Of a DNA stretch of 64,000 bases, positions 18,474 to 26,036 are shown piece by piece. Numbering within the stretch: position 1 is the stretch's first letter; every line of letters begins with the position of its first letter. A program made the translations under genes and the position numbers. The stretch is taken from positions 79,724 to 143,723 of the forward strand of contig NZ_LSAZ01000022.1 of NCBI RefSeq assembly GCF_001584325.1, read 5' to 3'. Below the pieces are notes generated by a model. It was given only the letters and a program-made list of their open reading frames with translations. It was not told where the DNA came from and made no database searches. The stretch comes from Bacillus nakamurai (GTDB lineage: Bacteria; Bacillota; Bacilli; Bacillales; Bacillaceae).

Positions 18474-18748
18474 AGCCATGCGCGTGGTGTAATGATCTGA
18501 AGACCTCACCGTGTGCGGAGACTGTGTATTGGGAGCTTCCTGACGGCACGAGGGCAATTGAAATTACAGAGACGCCTGCTCTCGCCTGCTCCTCCTGCGG
18601 GATGACGTACCAAGAAGAGTCTGTCATCGGAGAAATAGAAAATCAGCTATTCTTAATAGATGCCAAAAAATTGCCGCAAACCATTACGTACCAAGAGCTG
18701 ATGCAGACCGAACGTATTTTGAAACGCAATTATTTTGACTTCTCCTAG
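18470..18748 (+). CDS. yokU: YokU, small zinc-ribbon protein
   Basis: A 92-residue protein with two CxxC knuckles (CAWC at 3-6, CSSC at about 41-44) and the overall look of YgiT-type zinc ribbons (ITETPALACSSCG). GTG 18470 overlaps the kamA stop (GTGA), so translation is coupled to kamA. Role unknown; its fixed link to kamA suggests an accessory function for the aminomutase operon. Confidence 0.9.
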   Translation: MKPCAWCNDLKTSPCAETVYWELPDGTRAIEITETPALACSSCGMTYQEESVIGEIENQLFLIDAKKLPQTITYQELMQTERILKRNYFDFS

Positions 18749-18822
18749 ATTTCTTTTGTTGTAATTTCAGACTTGAAATGTATAATAGTACAACAAAAGA
18801 CAGTCATCAGGAGGGGAAACCC

Positions 18823-19047
18823 ATGAAATCCTTTTACCATTATTTGATGAAATACAGACATTCTAAGCCGCAGGACGCAATCAGCCAGTTTGCAAACAAG
18901 GCATATGAGGATCACAGCTTCCCGAAAACCTCAAGCGATTATCATGAGCTCAGTTCTTACTTGGAACTGAGCGCCGATTATTTAGAGACAATGTCGACAT
19001 TTGACGAAGCTTGGGAAAAATACGAGACAGAGGTGCATCACGCCTAA
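18823..19047 (+). CDS. yozE: YozE, UPF0346 family small protein
   Basis: A 74-residue helical protein of the YozE/UPF0346 family (MKSFYHYLMKYRHSKPQD, then SFPKTSSDYHELSSYLE). ATG 18823 with CAGGAGGGG upstream. The family has a SAM-like helical fold and an unknown role. Single gene with its own terminator. Confidence 0.92.
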   Translation: MKSFYHYLMKYRHSKPQDAISQFANKAYEDHSFPKTSSDYHELSSYLELSADYLETMSTFDEAWEKYETEVHHA

Positions 19048-19048
19048 T

Positions 19049-19075
19049 GAAAACCGCACAATGTGCGGTTTTTTG
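19049..19075 (+). terminator. yozE terminator
   Basis: AAAACCGCAC/GTGCGGTTTT palindrome followed by T. Confidence 0.88.
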
Positions 19076-19197
19076 CTTCCGATTTTTAAGAGGCTGGGAC
19101 AATAGAGGTAATATAATCAGTAAAGCAGTTAAATAATATATAATGGAATTCTCGAAAGAAAAATCAATATTCATGAATGAAAGAAAGCGGGGAAAAA

Positions 19198-19593
19198 ATG
19201 ATTAATCAAGTTGGACAAATCATGCTGTATGTGAATAACCAAGATGAGGCATTGCAATTTTGGACGGAAAAAGCAGGGTTCAGCGTCGTTTCTGAAGAAG
19301 ATAACGGCCAAGGATTCAGATGGATTGAAATTGCTCCGGCAAAGGAATCGGAGACGAGTATTATTCTTCATGATAAAGAATTCATTGCAAAAATGCAGCC
19401 GGAATTAAATCTGAATACACCTTCAATCATGTTTTTTTCAGAAAATCTCGATAAGTTATATAAAGACTTTTCAGACAAAGACATTACAGTCGGAGAAATC
19501 GTAAATATGCCATCAGGCAGAGTATTTAACTTTGCGGATCATGAAAAAAATTACTTTGCAGTGATGGAAAAAAAGGGACTGAAGAAAGGTTAG
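19198..19593 (+). CDS. VOC/glyoxalase-fold family protein
   Basis: A 131-residue vicinal-oxygen-chelate protein with paired beta-alpha-beta-beta-beta units: INQVGQIMLYVNNQDEALQFWTEKAGF in the first, NTPSIMFFSENLDKLYKDF with FADHEKNYFAVME in the second. A metal-binding glutamate could be E49 (RWIEIAP) and the late acidic strand; the usual N-terminal histidine is replaced by glutamine (VGQIMLYV), so metal binding is uncertain. ATG 19198, RBS GCGGGG. Could be a resistance or lyase enzyme; substrate unknown. Confidence 0.8.
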   Translation: MINQVGQIMLYVNNQDEALQFWTEKAGFSVVSEEDNGQGFRWIEIAPAKESETSIILHDKEFIAKMQPELNLNTPSIMFFSENLDKLYKDFSDKDITVGEIVNMPSGRVFNFADHEKNYFAVMEKKGLKKG

Positions 19594-19613
19594 GCAGTTT
19601 CTCTGAACTCAGC

Positions 19614-19650
19614 GTAAAAAGGCTGCTCCAGATCAGGAGCAGTCTTTTAT
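19614..19650 (+). terminator. Terminator after the VOC gene
   Basis: GGCTGCTCC and GGAGCAGTC stem followed by TTTTATTTTT. Confidence 0.85.
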
Positions 19651-20239
19651 TTTTCATTTTAATTGATAGAAATCTGCTGAAATTGCAAAATGCGATATTA
19701 ATCAAGGCGATCTATGCGGACAGAAAAACAGACGAAAAAATAAATAATTGGCTGGCTATTCATCCATTAGTGATCCAGCAGTTCGGGGGATAATCAGATA
19801 TTGTTCTAAGGGTGTATAAAACCAAATATGTTATATAGGGTAAAATTGGAATATTGTAGTATAATCGGAATAAGATCATTTTTTCAAGAGCCGATTTTAT
19901 GAAATGCATAAAGAAAGGGGGCAAATAAGCCAAGATTCGGTGCTAATGAAATTGCTGATTATGTAAGGCCAAAAGGACATAAAACGAAAATAAGTGTGAT
20001 ACATTACAGAGATCATTTCACCGGCTCTATAACCTTTTGGCATCAGTTTAGGAGATATATTTTTTTACAATGTTTAGAACGGATACAAAAATGAATTTAA
20101 CATTAAAATTCAGTGAATTTAGATGTATGTGATTTTATCTTGTTATAAAGAGTATTAGAAAGCAGAGCATTCCTCCATTTTCTTTTAAAGGCCTGTTCAA
20201 ATAAAATAATTGTTTATCAAGCAGAAAGGAGCATTTTAA
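19648..20239. other. AT-rich stretch with two gene remnants
   Basis: No intact gene. Two start-less frames read like protein pieces: about 19648-19792 (+), with LKLQNAILIKAIYADRK and NNWLAIHPLVIQQFGG; and about 19922-20092 (+), with RFGANEIADYVRPKGHK and FTGSITFWHQFRRY. Neither has a start codon or RBS. Probably decayed accessory genes. Confidence 0.45.
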
Positions 20240-20527
20240 ATGGATTCTTTATGGATTGGAATTGGATTCGCTCTAATGGGCTATTTTATTGGGGAAGGGC
20301 TGAAAAACTTTAAAAACCCAAAAGGAAGCTATTCTGACTGCCCAACATTAATTAAAGAAAAGGACTTGCATTATTACCTTGGATTAAATAAAGATGAGGT
20401 AAAGGAGCTGTTAAACAAGTACCCTAACGCACCGAAAGTTGAATTGAAGGGCACTTCTTATTATCCGTATCAGCAATTTTTAAAATGGATGTCTTCACAT
20501 CATATTTATAAAGATGAATATAGGTAA
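20240..20527 (+). CDS. Hypothetical membrane-anchored small protein
   Basis: A 95-residue protein. N-terminal single membrane helix (LWIGIGFALMGYFIGEGL), then a soluble part that looks like a MerR/excisionase-type winged helix (LHYYLGLNKDEVKELLNKY ... SYYPYQQFLKWM). RBS AAAGGAG about 10 bases upstream of ATG 20240. A membrane-tethered HTH-like domain is unusual. Function unknown. Confidence 0.6.
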   Translation: MDSLWIGIGFALMGYFIGEGLKNFKNPKGSYSDCPTLIKEKDLHYYLGLNKDEVKELLNKYPNAPKVELKGTSYYPYQQFLKWMSSHHIYKDEYR

Positions 20528-20547
20528 TGCCGATATTTAATCACACC

Positions 20548-20578
20548 CGAAAAACCGTACATTGTGCGGTTTTTTTGT
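20548..20578 (+). terminator. Terminator before yodN
   Basis: AAAAACCGTAC / GTGCGGTTTTTTT hairpin. Confidence 0.85.
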
Positions 20579-20689
20579 CATTCTGAAGAGGCGTATAAAT
20601 GGATTTATCCTGTGGTTTTCATGCCCATGCGAAATAACGGCGGCCGGCATACGATAGCGTATGACAGTCCGCGGCAAGGGGGAGACAGC

Positions 20690-21370
20690 ATGAAGCCAAA
20701 AAAACCGAAATTTCGAGTGGGAGATATCGTGGTCGTCGTGATGTACGGAACCGTCGGCACCATTACAAAGGTTCACCAAATTGATAAGCATTATCTTTAC
20801 GAAGTCAATCATAATGAAGTGCTTTACTTTGAATCGTCCATCCAGCTTTATAAACATTATGAGGGCGTCATCGTCGATATGGAAAAACTTGATATCGAAT
20901 ATGAATTTCTGATTGGCGACGTGGTGTATGTAAAGGACTACGGAAAAGAATTGTTTCGTGTCATCGGCCACAGAACAGAAATATGGAGGTATTTAGAGGA
21001 TGGATGGGAAGATATCATATATGAGCTGACTCGATTGAAAGATGGAGAGTGGCTTGAAACGGAGGAAGAGGATCTCACGCTGGTTCTGAGAAAATATGAA
21101 ATGGATCAGTTTGTGCATCAGCTGCTGTTTGTCCACTATGTTGGAGAGACATCTTATGAGATCGGCGAGGATACAGTCACGTCTGCTCTTCTTCAGTTTG
21201 AAGGCGATACTGATGATCCCGATACTCTGCATGTTTTAGCAGTATCGATTGTAGATGAGCTGCTTGATATTTATAACGATTATAAGATCCTTTATGATAT
21301 GTTCGGTGACGAGGAGTATAAAGACATGATGAAATTTGTGCTGGAAAGCCTTCGGGAGCATTTCAGCTAG
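20690..21370 (+). CDS. yodN: YodN, protein of unknown function
   Basis: A 226-residue acidic protein. Residues about 8-60 look like an SH3-like KOW-type beta barrel (PKFRVGDIVVVVMYGTVGTITKV), repeated at about 75-120 (FLIGDVVYVKDYGKELFRVIGH). The C-terminal third is helical and acidic. ATG 20690 with AAGGGGGAG upstream; the longer frame to 20564 begins in the previous terminator. Named by similarity and position; role unknown. Confidence 0.85.
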   Translation: MKPKKPKFRVGDIVVVVMYGTVGTITKVHQIDKHYLYEVNHNEVLYFESSIQLYKHYEGVIVDMEKLDIEYEFLIGDVVYVKDYGKELFRVIGHRTEIWRYLEDGWEDIIYELTRLKDGEWLETEEEDLTLVLRKYEMDQFVHQLLFVHYVGETSYEIGEDTVTSALLQFEGDTDDPDTLHVLAVSIVDELLDIYNDYKILYDMFGDEEYKDMMKFVLESLREHFS

Positions 21371-21510
21371 CCGGCAAAAAAACGGACGGCGACATATAAA
21401 AACCAGGGCAGGCAGCCGGCAAAGATGACAAACGACATTCCTTTCAGCACTTTTTCCAATACGATATCAAATCCATCTCCGTCCAATACGGCCATCATTT
21501 TCGTCAGCAT
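21367..21510 (-). CDS. 47-residue membrane peptide antisense to the yodN end
   Basis: Codes for a 47-residue peptide (MLTKMMAVLDGDGFDIVLEK start, then one hydrophobic span MSFVIFAGCLPWFLYVAV). The GGAGG at 21521-21525 is well placed before ATG 21510. Its stop overlaps the yodN stop on the other strand. The strong RBS and clean frame support a real small gene. No family known to me. Confidence 0.65.
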   Translation of the reverse strand: MLTKMMAVLDGDGFDIVLEKVLKGMSFVIFAGCLPWFLYVAVRFFAG

Positions 21511-21629
21511 GATTTTATTCCTCCGGGGCTTGTTTTTTTTAAAGTATATGAGCGGAAAAAACGTTTAGAACTTTCGGGTATAATTCGGGTGGTTTTTTCA
21601 TAAACCATAAAAAAGGAGGCGGTGTTTGC

Positions 21630-21803
21630 ATGAAAGAAATAGATCTTGTGATTGACACAGAAGAAATCGCTGATTTTTTTTACAGTCAGCTTGCTATGCG
21701 CGGGTACATACCGAGTGAAGAGGAGATCTTTGAAATAGCCGACATCACCTTTGATTATTTATTAGAAAAATGTATGATAGACGAAGAGCTGGATGAAGAC
21801 TGA
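21630..21803 (+). CDS. yozD: YozD, small acidic protein
   Basis: A 57-residue acidic protein (KEIDLVIDTEEIADFFYSQL ... ADITFDYLLEKCMIDEELDED) preceded by an ideal AAGGAGGCGG. Matches YozD of B. subtilis in sequence and position. Cytoplasmic, role unknown. Confidence 0.88.
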   Translation: MKEIDLVIDTEEIADFFYSQLAMRGYIPSEEEIFEIADITFDYLLEKCMIDEELDED

Positions 21804-21805
21804 AA

Positions 21806-21850
21806 ACGCGGAGCCGGAGTGAAAAACTTCGGTTTTTTCATTCGGCTCCC
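21806..21850 (+). terminator. yozD terminator
   Basis: Long hairpin: GAGCCG...TGAAAAA pairs with TTTTTTCATTCGGCTC around CTTCGG. Confidence 0.8.
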
Positions 21851-21874
21851 AGAATGAAAAATGGGGGGAAAACG

Positions 21875-22486
21875 TTGTACAAGCCACTCGGTCTCTTTGC
21901 ATTATTTATATTGTTAGCTTTGGCCATCCGAATCGAAGCCGTTCAGCTCTTTGATGAACGGGTGATAGAAGCAGCGGTCTCCCTCAGGGTGCCGTGGGTC
22001 AGCCAGGTGATGCTGTGGATAACAGAGCTTGGCACGACCGCGGTTTTATTGCCTCTTCTTCTCCTGTCATGCGCGGTGCTGTATGTTTACAAAAAGACGC
22101 CGGATGTCGTTTTTTTGCCGCTGATGTTTTTGATTGAACGGATTATAAACATAAAGGTAAAAGAGCTGATCGAAAGGGCCAGGCCTGCTTATGAACCGCT
22201 TGTCCATGAAACGTCATTCAGTTTTCCGAGCGGTCATTCCATGAATGCGGCAGTCATTTATCCCGTTATCGCCTACCTTTTCATCAAGCATGTTCCCTTT
22301 TTTGCAGCAAAAAAGCGCATCGTATCTGTATGCACCGGCATCCTCGTTATTTTAATAGGGATAAGCAGAATTTATCTGGGCGCGCATTTTCCGACGGATG
22401 TCCTTGCCGGGTTCAGTCTGGGGCTTTGCCTCGTCTCGCTTTTTGTGCTCTTTGACGAAAAGTATCACCCGTTTCGACAAAAATAG
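21875..22486 (+). CDS. yodM: YodM, PAP2-family lipid phosphatase
   Basis: A 203-residue integral membrane phosphatase (PgpB/undecaprenyl-pyrophosphate phosphatase type). The three PAP2 signatures are KELIERARP, SFPSGHSMN and SRIYLGAHFPTDVLAG. Six membrane spans are likely. I chose TTG 21875 (product MYKPLGLF) because GGGGGG lies 7 bases upstream and relatives begin MYKP; ATG 21854 lacks an RBS. Probably dephosphorylates a lipid phosphate at the outer membrane face; substrate not determined. Confidence 0.92.
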   Translation: MYKPLGLFALFILLALAIRIEAVQLFDERVIEAAVSLRVPWVSQVMLWITELGTTAVLLPLLLLSCAVLYVYKKTPDVVFLPLMFLIERIINIKVKELIERARPAYEPLVHETSFSFPSGHSMNAAVIYPVIAYLFIKHVPFFAAKKRIVSVCTGILVILIGISRIYLGAHFPTDVLAGFSLGLCLVSLFVLFDEKYHPFRQK

Positions 22487-22545
22487 AGAGAGGAAAAAGG
22501 AGAAAAAACGCTAATACTATTAAGAAATAAGAGGGAGGGATCTTG

Positions 22546-22866
22546 ATGCTGTTATCGCTGCCTGTGTTTAAAAAAAAGACTTGTGCCTACGATGTGACGA
22601 TTTTTCAAACACCCCGATATGGCGAAAAAAAAGGATACAGAGTCGTCTATCGGACTGAGCTGGCTGCTGACAATCATCAAGACGCACTGAAAAGGGCATT
22701 TTCTGTTTTTAACGTGCCTGATACGGTTCCAAACGACTATGAAGCCAGATTTATAGCGACCGGAGATGTTATTCTCATAGACGAAGGAAGAAAAGGGAAG
22801 ACCTATTACAGGCTCAATCCTGCGGGGTGGAGTAAAATTAACCGTTTGCTCGTACAGCCTAAATGA
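22546..22866 (+). CDS. yodL: YodL, sporulation protein that inhibits MreB
   Basis: A 106-residue soluble protein, ATG 22546 with GAGGGAGGG upstream. In B. subtilis, YodL is made early in sporulation and its overexpression disturbs cell shape by targeting MreB. The sequence matches that protein (AYDVTIFQTPRYGEKKGYRV, VPNDYEARF, LIDEGRKGKTYYRLNP). No catalytic motif. Single gene. Confidence 0.88.
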   Translation: MLLSLPVFKKKTCAYDVTIFQTPRYGEKKGYRVVYRTELAADNHQDALKRAFSVFNVPDTVPNDYEARFIATGDVILIDEGRKGKTYYRLNPAGWSKINRLLVQPK

Positions 22867-22910
22867 GACAGCAGCCGGCTTAAAATCTCGGCCGGCTGCT
22901 GATACCAACT

Positions 22911-22936
22911 AAAAATGCGGATATCCGCATTTTTTT
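22911..22936. terminator. Bidirectional terminator between yodL and the 41-residue ORF
   Basis: Near-perfect palindrome AAAAATGCGGATATCCGCAT followed by a T run, between convergent genes. Confidence 0.85.
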
Positions 22937-22937
22937 A

Positions 22938-23063
22938 TTATGGCTTTCGTTTAGCGGCGGAATGTTCTTTTCCGTGCGCTTCATCAGCCGCAATCACGTC
23001 TGATACGGGAATGTGGTTGTTCTTCTTCTGGCCGGTGACCCGGTTCCGCTGTTTTTTGCCCAT
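22938..23063 (-). CDS. 41-residue basic small protein
   Basis: Codes for a Lys/Asn/His-rich peptide (MGKKQRNRVTGQKKNNHIPV start, DEAHGKEHSAAKRKP end), with GGAGG 8 bases before ATG 23063 and a terminator directly after its stop. The good RBS and the conserved-looking basic composition support it. No signal or membrane segment. Function unknown. Confidence 0.7.
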   Translation of the reverse strand: MGKKQRNRVTGQKKNNHIPVSDVIAADEAHGKEHSAAKRKP

Positions 23064-23204
23064 CCATGATCCCTCCTTTTCTTCTCCGGCTTATGATCGC
23101 TAGCTATTTTACCCATAATCGTGATGATCAATGCTGATGATTGTCTCATCACGTTATTCAGTGTACAATGATTGGGAGTTTTAATATGGCAGGAGGAAAA
23201 GGAT

Positions 23205-23903
23205 ATGAGTGTACATATAAACGCAGAAAAAGGTCAGATTGCCGATACAGTGCTTTTACCCGGTGATCCGCTGAGAGCAAAATTTATCGCGGAAACGTAT
23301 CTTGAAAACGCGGAATGCTACAATGAAGTCAGAGGAATGTATGGATTTACAGGTACATATAACGGCAAAAAAATCTCCGTTCAAGGCACGGGAATGGGAG
23401 TTCCGTCCATTTCCATTTACGTGAATGAGCTGATACAAAGCTATGACGTTCAAAATTTAATCAGAGTCGGTTCATGCGGCGCCATCCGCAAAGATGTGAA
23501 AGTGCGCGACGTCATTTTGGCCATGACTTCCTCAACGGATTCACAAATGAACCGTGTGGCATTCGGGAGCATAGATTATGCCCCTTGCGCGGACTTTGAC
23601 CTGCTTCATAAAGCTTATCAGGCCGCTCAGCAAAACAGCTTGCCTGTAGCGGTAGGAAGCGTATTTACGGCGGATCAGTTTTACAATGAAGACTCTCAAA
23701 TCGAAAAGCTTGCCAGATATGGCGTGCTCGGCGTTGAAATGGAGACGACTGCTTTGTATACGCTTGCAGCGAAATACGGCAAAAAAGCACTTTCCATCCT
23801 GACAGTGAGCGATCATGTACTAACAGGAGAAGAAACAACGGCAGAAGAGCGCCAAACGACATTTCATGATATGATAAAGCTGGCGCTGCATACTGTATCG
23901 TAA
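23205..23903 (+). CDS. deoD: Purine nucleoside phosphorylase DeoD
   Basis: Hexameric cytoplasmic enzyme of purine salvage, cleaving adenosine, inosine and guanosine with phosphate to base and ribose 1-phosphate. It has 232 residues, usual for the family. Marks: [14 protein letters not shown], phosphate-binding [18 protein letters not shown] (ribose-binding Met-Glu) and the catalytic aspartate in [13 protein letters not shown] 23205 with AGGAGGAAAAGG upstream. Confidence 0.97.
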   Translation: MSVHINAEKGQIADTVLLPGDPLRAKFIAETYLENAECYNEVRGMYGFTGTYNGKKISVQGTGMGVPSISIYVNELIQSYDVQNLIRVGSCGAIRKDVKVRDVILAMTSSTDSQMNRVAFGSIDYAPCADFDLLHKAYQAAQQNSLPVAVGSVFTADQFYNEDSQIEKLARYGVLGVEMETTALYTLAAKYGKKALSILTVSDHVLTGEETTAEERQTTFHDMIKLALHTVS

Positions 23904-23981
23904 AAGCAAGATGAGGGGCATGCTAAACAAAGCGGCCTCTTCTTTATGCAGCTGATTCAAAAAAAGAAAGGTAAGGGTAAA

Positions 23982-24800
23982 ATGAAGAAATCCAGTAAAT
24001 GGTTCTCGCTCGCTGCGGCTCTCAGCGTAACCGCTATCGTGGGGACCGGCTGCAGCATTTCAGGCGGCGACAGCCATAAGGACACAAAAACCACTGCTGA
24101 AACAAAACAAACTGACGACGCATCAAACAAAAAAACTGCGAAGACACAAGACAACGACTTTTTATTGGAGAGTAAATATTTTAACGATATTAAAGAAGTG
24201 AACGGGCTTGAGACCATTCAAAACCCCAAAAACACACTCGCGCTTGTGAACAAGACATACACACTGCCGGGAGATTATAAACCAAGCGATCTCGTTATAC
24301 CGAAAGTTGATTTCTCTTTCACTGAGAAAATAGAGAAAAGATATATTCGAAAACCCGCTGCCGATGCCTTGGCGGAATTATTTAAGGCGGGGAAAAAGCA
24401 AGGTTATGAACTGGTTGCCGTATCCGGATACCGTTCTTACGACAGACAGAAGGTTATTTTTGATAATGAAGTCAGCCTAAAAGGAGAAAAGAAGGCGAAA
24501 GAAGCTGTCGCATTTCCGGGGCAAAGCGAACACCAAACAGGGCTTGCCATGGATATTTCCAGCAAAAGCAACGGATTTGAGCTGAATGAAGCGTTCGGAA
24601 ATACAGCAGACGGCAAATGGGTGAAAGACCATGCGTACGAATACGGATTTGTCATCCGCTATCCGAAAGGCAAAGAAGACGTTACAAAGTATGAATATGA
24701 ACCGTGGCATTTGCGTTATGTAGGCAAAAAAGCTGCAAAAGTGATGCATGACCGCCATTTAACGCTTGAAGAATATTTTAATGAAGTAAAAAAAGTATAA
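23982..24800 (+). CDS. yodJ: YodJ, D-alanyl-D-alanine carboxypeptidase lipoprotein (M15B/VanY type)
   Basis: A 272-residue envelope enzyme that trims the terminal D-Ala of peptidoglycan stems. Lipoprotein signal with lipobox VGTGC (Cys at about 24), then a Lys/Thr-rich linker, then the zinc domain: SGYRSYDRQ, SEHQTGLAMDIS (metal His and Asp) and EPWHLRYVG (second His). ATG 23982 follows AGAAAGG. Near deoD but with a separate context; strong terminator after it. Confidence 0.93.
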   Translation: MKKSSKWFSLAAALSVTAIVGTGCSISGGDSHKDTKTTAETKQTDDASNKKTAKTQDNDFLLESKYFNDIKEVNGLETIQNPKNTLALVNKTYTLPGDYKPSDLVIPKVDFSFTEKIEKRYIRKPAADALAELFKAGKKQGYELVAVSGYRSYDRQKVIFDNEVSLKGEKKAKEAVAFPGQSEHQTGLAMDISSKSNGFELNEAFGNTADGKWVKDHAYEYGFVIRYPKGKEDVTKYEYEPWHLRYVGKKAAKVMHDRHLTLEEYFNEVKKV

Positions 24801-24803
24801 ACG

Positions 24804-24840
24804 AAAAAGCCCGCTTGCAAAACATAAAGCGGGCTTTCCC
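24804..24840. terminator. Terminator between yodJ and yodI
   Basis: AAAAAGCCCGCTT / AAGCGGGCTTT hairpin between convergent genes. Confidence 0.88.
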
Positions 24841-24842
24841 TA

Positions 24843-25097
24843 TTACCAGAAGAATAAACCTGCAAGCGCAAATCCGGCGATGAAACCAAGGCCGATACCG
24901 ATTGCTCCACGTCCGTCGCCCCATCCGCCCCAGTAGCCGTAGCCGTAACCTCTGTAGCCTCCGTGACCGACCGGGGTGATATACACTTTGCTGTTTGTCA
25001 CGCGTGTGATTCTGCCGACGTGGACTCTGCCGTTTCTTTCTGTAATTCTAGCAACTTTCCCATGGTGCTGACGACAAATATGATAATAGTTTCCCAT
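24843..25097 (-). CDS. yodI: YodI, glycine-rich probable spore protein
   Basis: An 84-residue protein: basic N-terminal half (MGNYYHICRQHHGKVARI ... GRITRVTNSKVYITPV), a Gly/Tyr-rich middle (GYRGYGYGYWGGWGDG) and a hydrophobic C-terminus (IGIGLGFIAGFALAGLFFW). ATG 25097 with AGGAGG upstream. The composition resembles small spore coat-associated proteins; B. subtilis YodI is reported as a spore protein. Confidence 0.85.
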   Translation of the reverse strand: MGNYYHICRQHHGKVARITERNGRVHVGRITRVTNSKVYITPVGHGGYRGYGYGYWGGWGDGRGAIGIGLGFIAGFALAGLFFW

Positions 25098-25188
25098 TTT
25101 TCTCCTCCTATCCAATCCTTCTTTCTATTTCATCTTATGATAGAGTGCGAGAAAAAGGTTGGACGAAAGGAGGAGGCCAATCGCCGTT

Positions 25189-25890
25189 TTACTTATAAGC
25201 AACAAATGCGCAGTGGCCCAAGTACTCATTGTATGTCTGCATGAGCTCATAATGGGCGGTCAGCGTATCATAGTGTTTGGGAGAAATGACCGGCGATAAA
25301 TCCATTTCAGTTGTCGGCTCATGCGAATTGTCTTCGTGGAAAACAGAGATGATTTCCGCTTTTTGAAAACCTTGCTGGATCAATATCTGTTTCCATGCCG
25401 CTTCATCGTAAAAAACGGTAAAACCGTAAAAATCCTTAATATTTGTTTTCAAGTTTTCCGGAAGCGGTTTTTTCAAAGTTGCTTCAATGCCGATGAGCAT
25501 GCCCCCCGGTTTGAGAACCCGCAGGATTTCAGACAGCGATAACGGAAGGCTTGAAAAGCTGAGGACAGATTCAGAAAGGACGGCAGAAAAAGTTTCTTCA
25601 GAAAAAGGAAGCTGCTCAAGCTCACCTAAATGACTGGGAATGGATAATCCTTCAGCGGCAAAACGTTTTGCCGCTTTTTCAAGCATAAGGGGATCTTTAT
25701 CAACACATGTGACGGGATACAGCATATGACCGAGATATGCCGCTGTCTGTCCTGTACCGCAGCCGGCGTCAAGAATCGGCTCATGAGGAGGAGGAGCCGC
25801 TTTTGCGAGAATTGCTTTAGAATAAGCGAGTCCGCCGGGGTGAGCCCCTCCGACTCCGAATAAGGACAGCATTTCTAAATATTTGCTCAA
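25189..25890 (-). CDS. yodH: YodH, SAM-dependent methyltransferase
   Basis: A 233-residue class I methyltransferase: motif I ILDAGCGTGQTAAYL, motif II acidic VDKDPLM, then LPFSEETF and ILRVLKPGGMLIGIE. TTG 25890 is the likely start because AAAGGAGGATT lies 8 bases upstream and the length then equals B. subtilis YodH. The frame to 25971 lacks an RBS. Small-molecule acceptor unknown. Confidence 0.9.
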   Translation of the reverse strand: MSKYLEMLSLFGVGGAHPGGLAYSKAILAKAAPPPHEPILDAGCGTGQTAAYLGHMLYPVTCVDKDPLMLEKAAKRFAAEGLSIPSHLGELEQLPFSEETFSAVLSESVLSFSSLPLSLSEILRVLKPGGMLIGIEATLKKPLPENLKTNIKDFYGFTVFYDEAAWKQILIQQGFQKAEIISVFHEDNSHEPTTEMDLSPVISPKHYDTLTAHYELMQTYNEYLGHCAFVAYK

Positions 25891-26036
25891 AGTCCGAATC
25901 CTCCTTTCTCCCTCAGCATATGTTGAGAGAAATGCATAGGTTTGGGTAAAAGAGAAAGAAGGGCGCTTCACGTTTGAAGTTGACGAATGAGAGTTCGTCC
26001 ATGATAATAATAAAAGAATAAAAAGGTGGTGTTTAC

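Noticed and set aside
22868..22902. GCAGCCGGC inverted repeat after yodL
   Set aside because: No T run follows on the plus strand; a better terminator lies 10 bases further on. Probably only an accessory stem.
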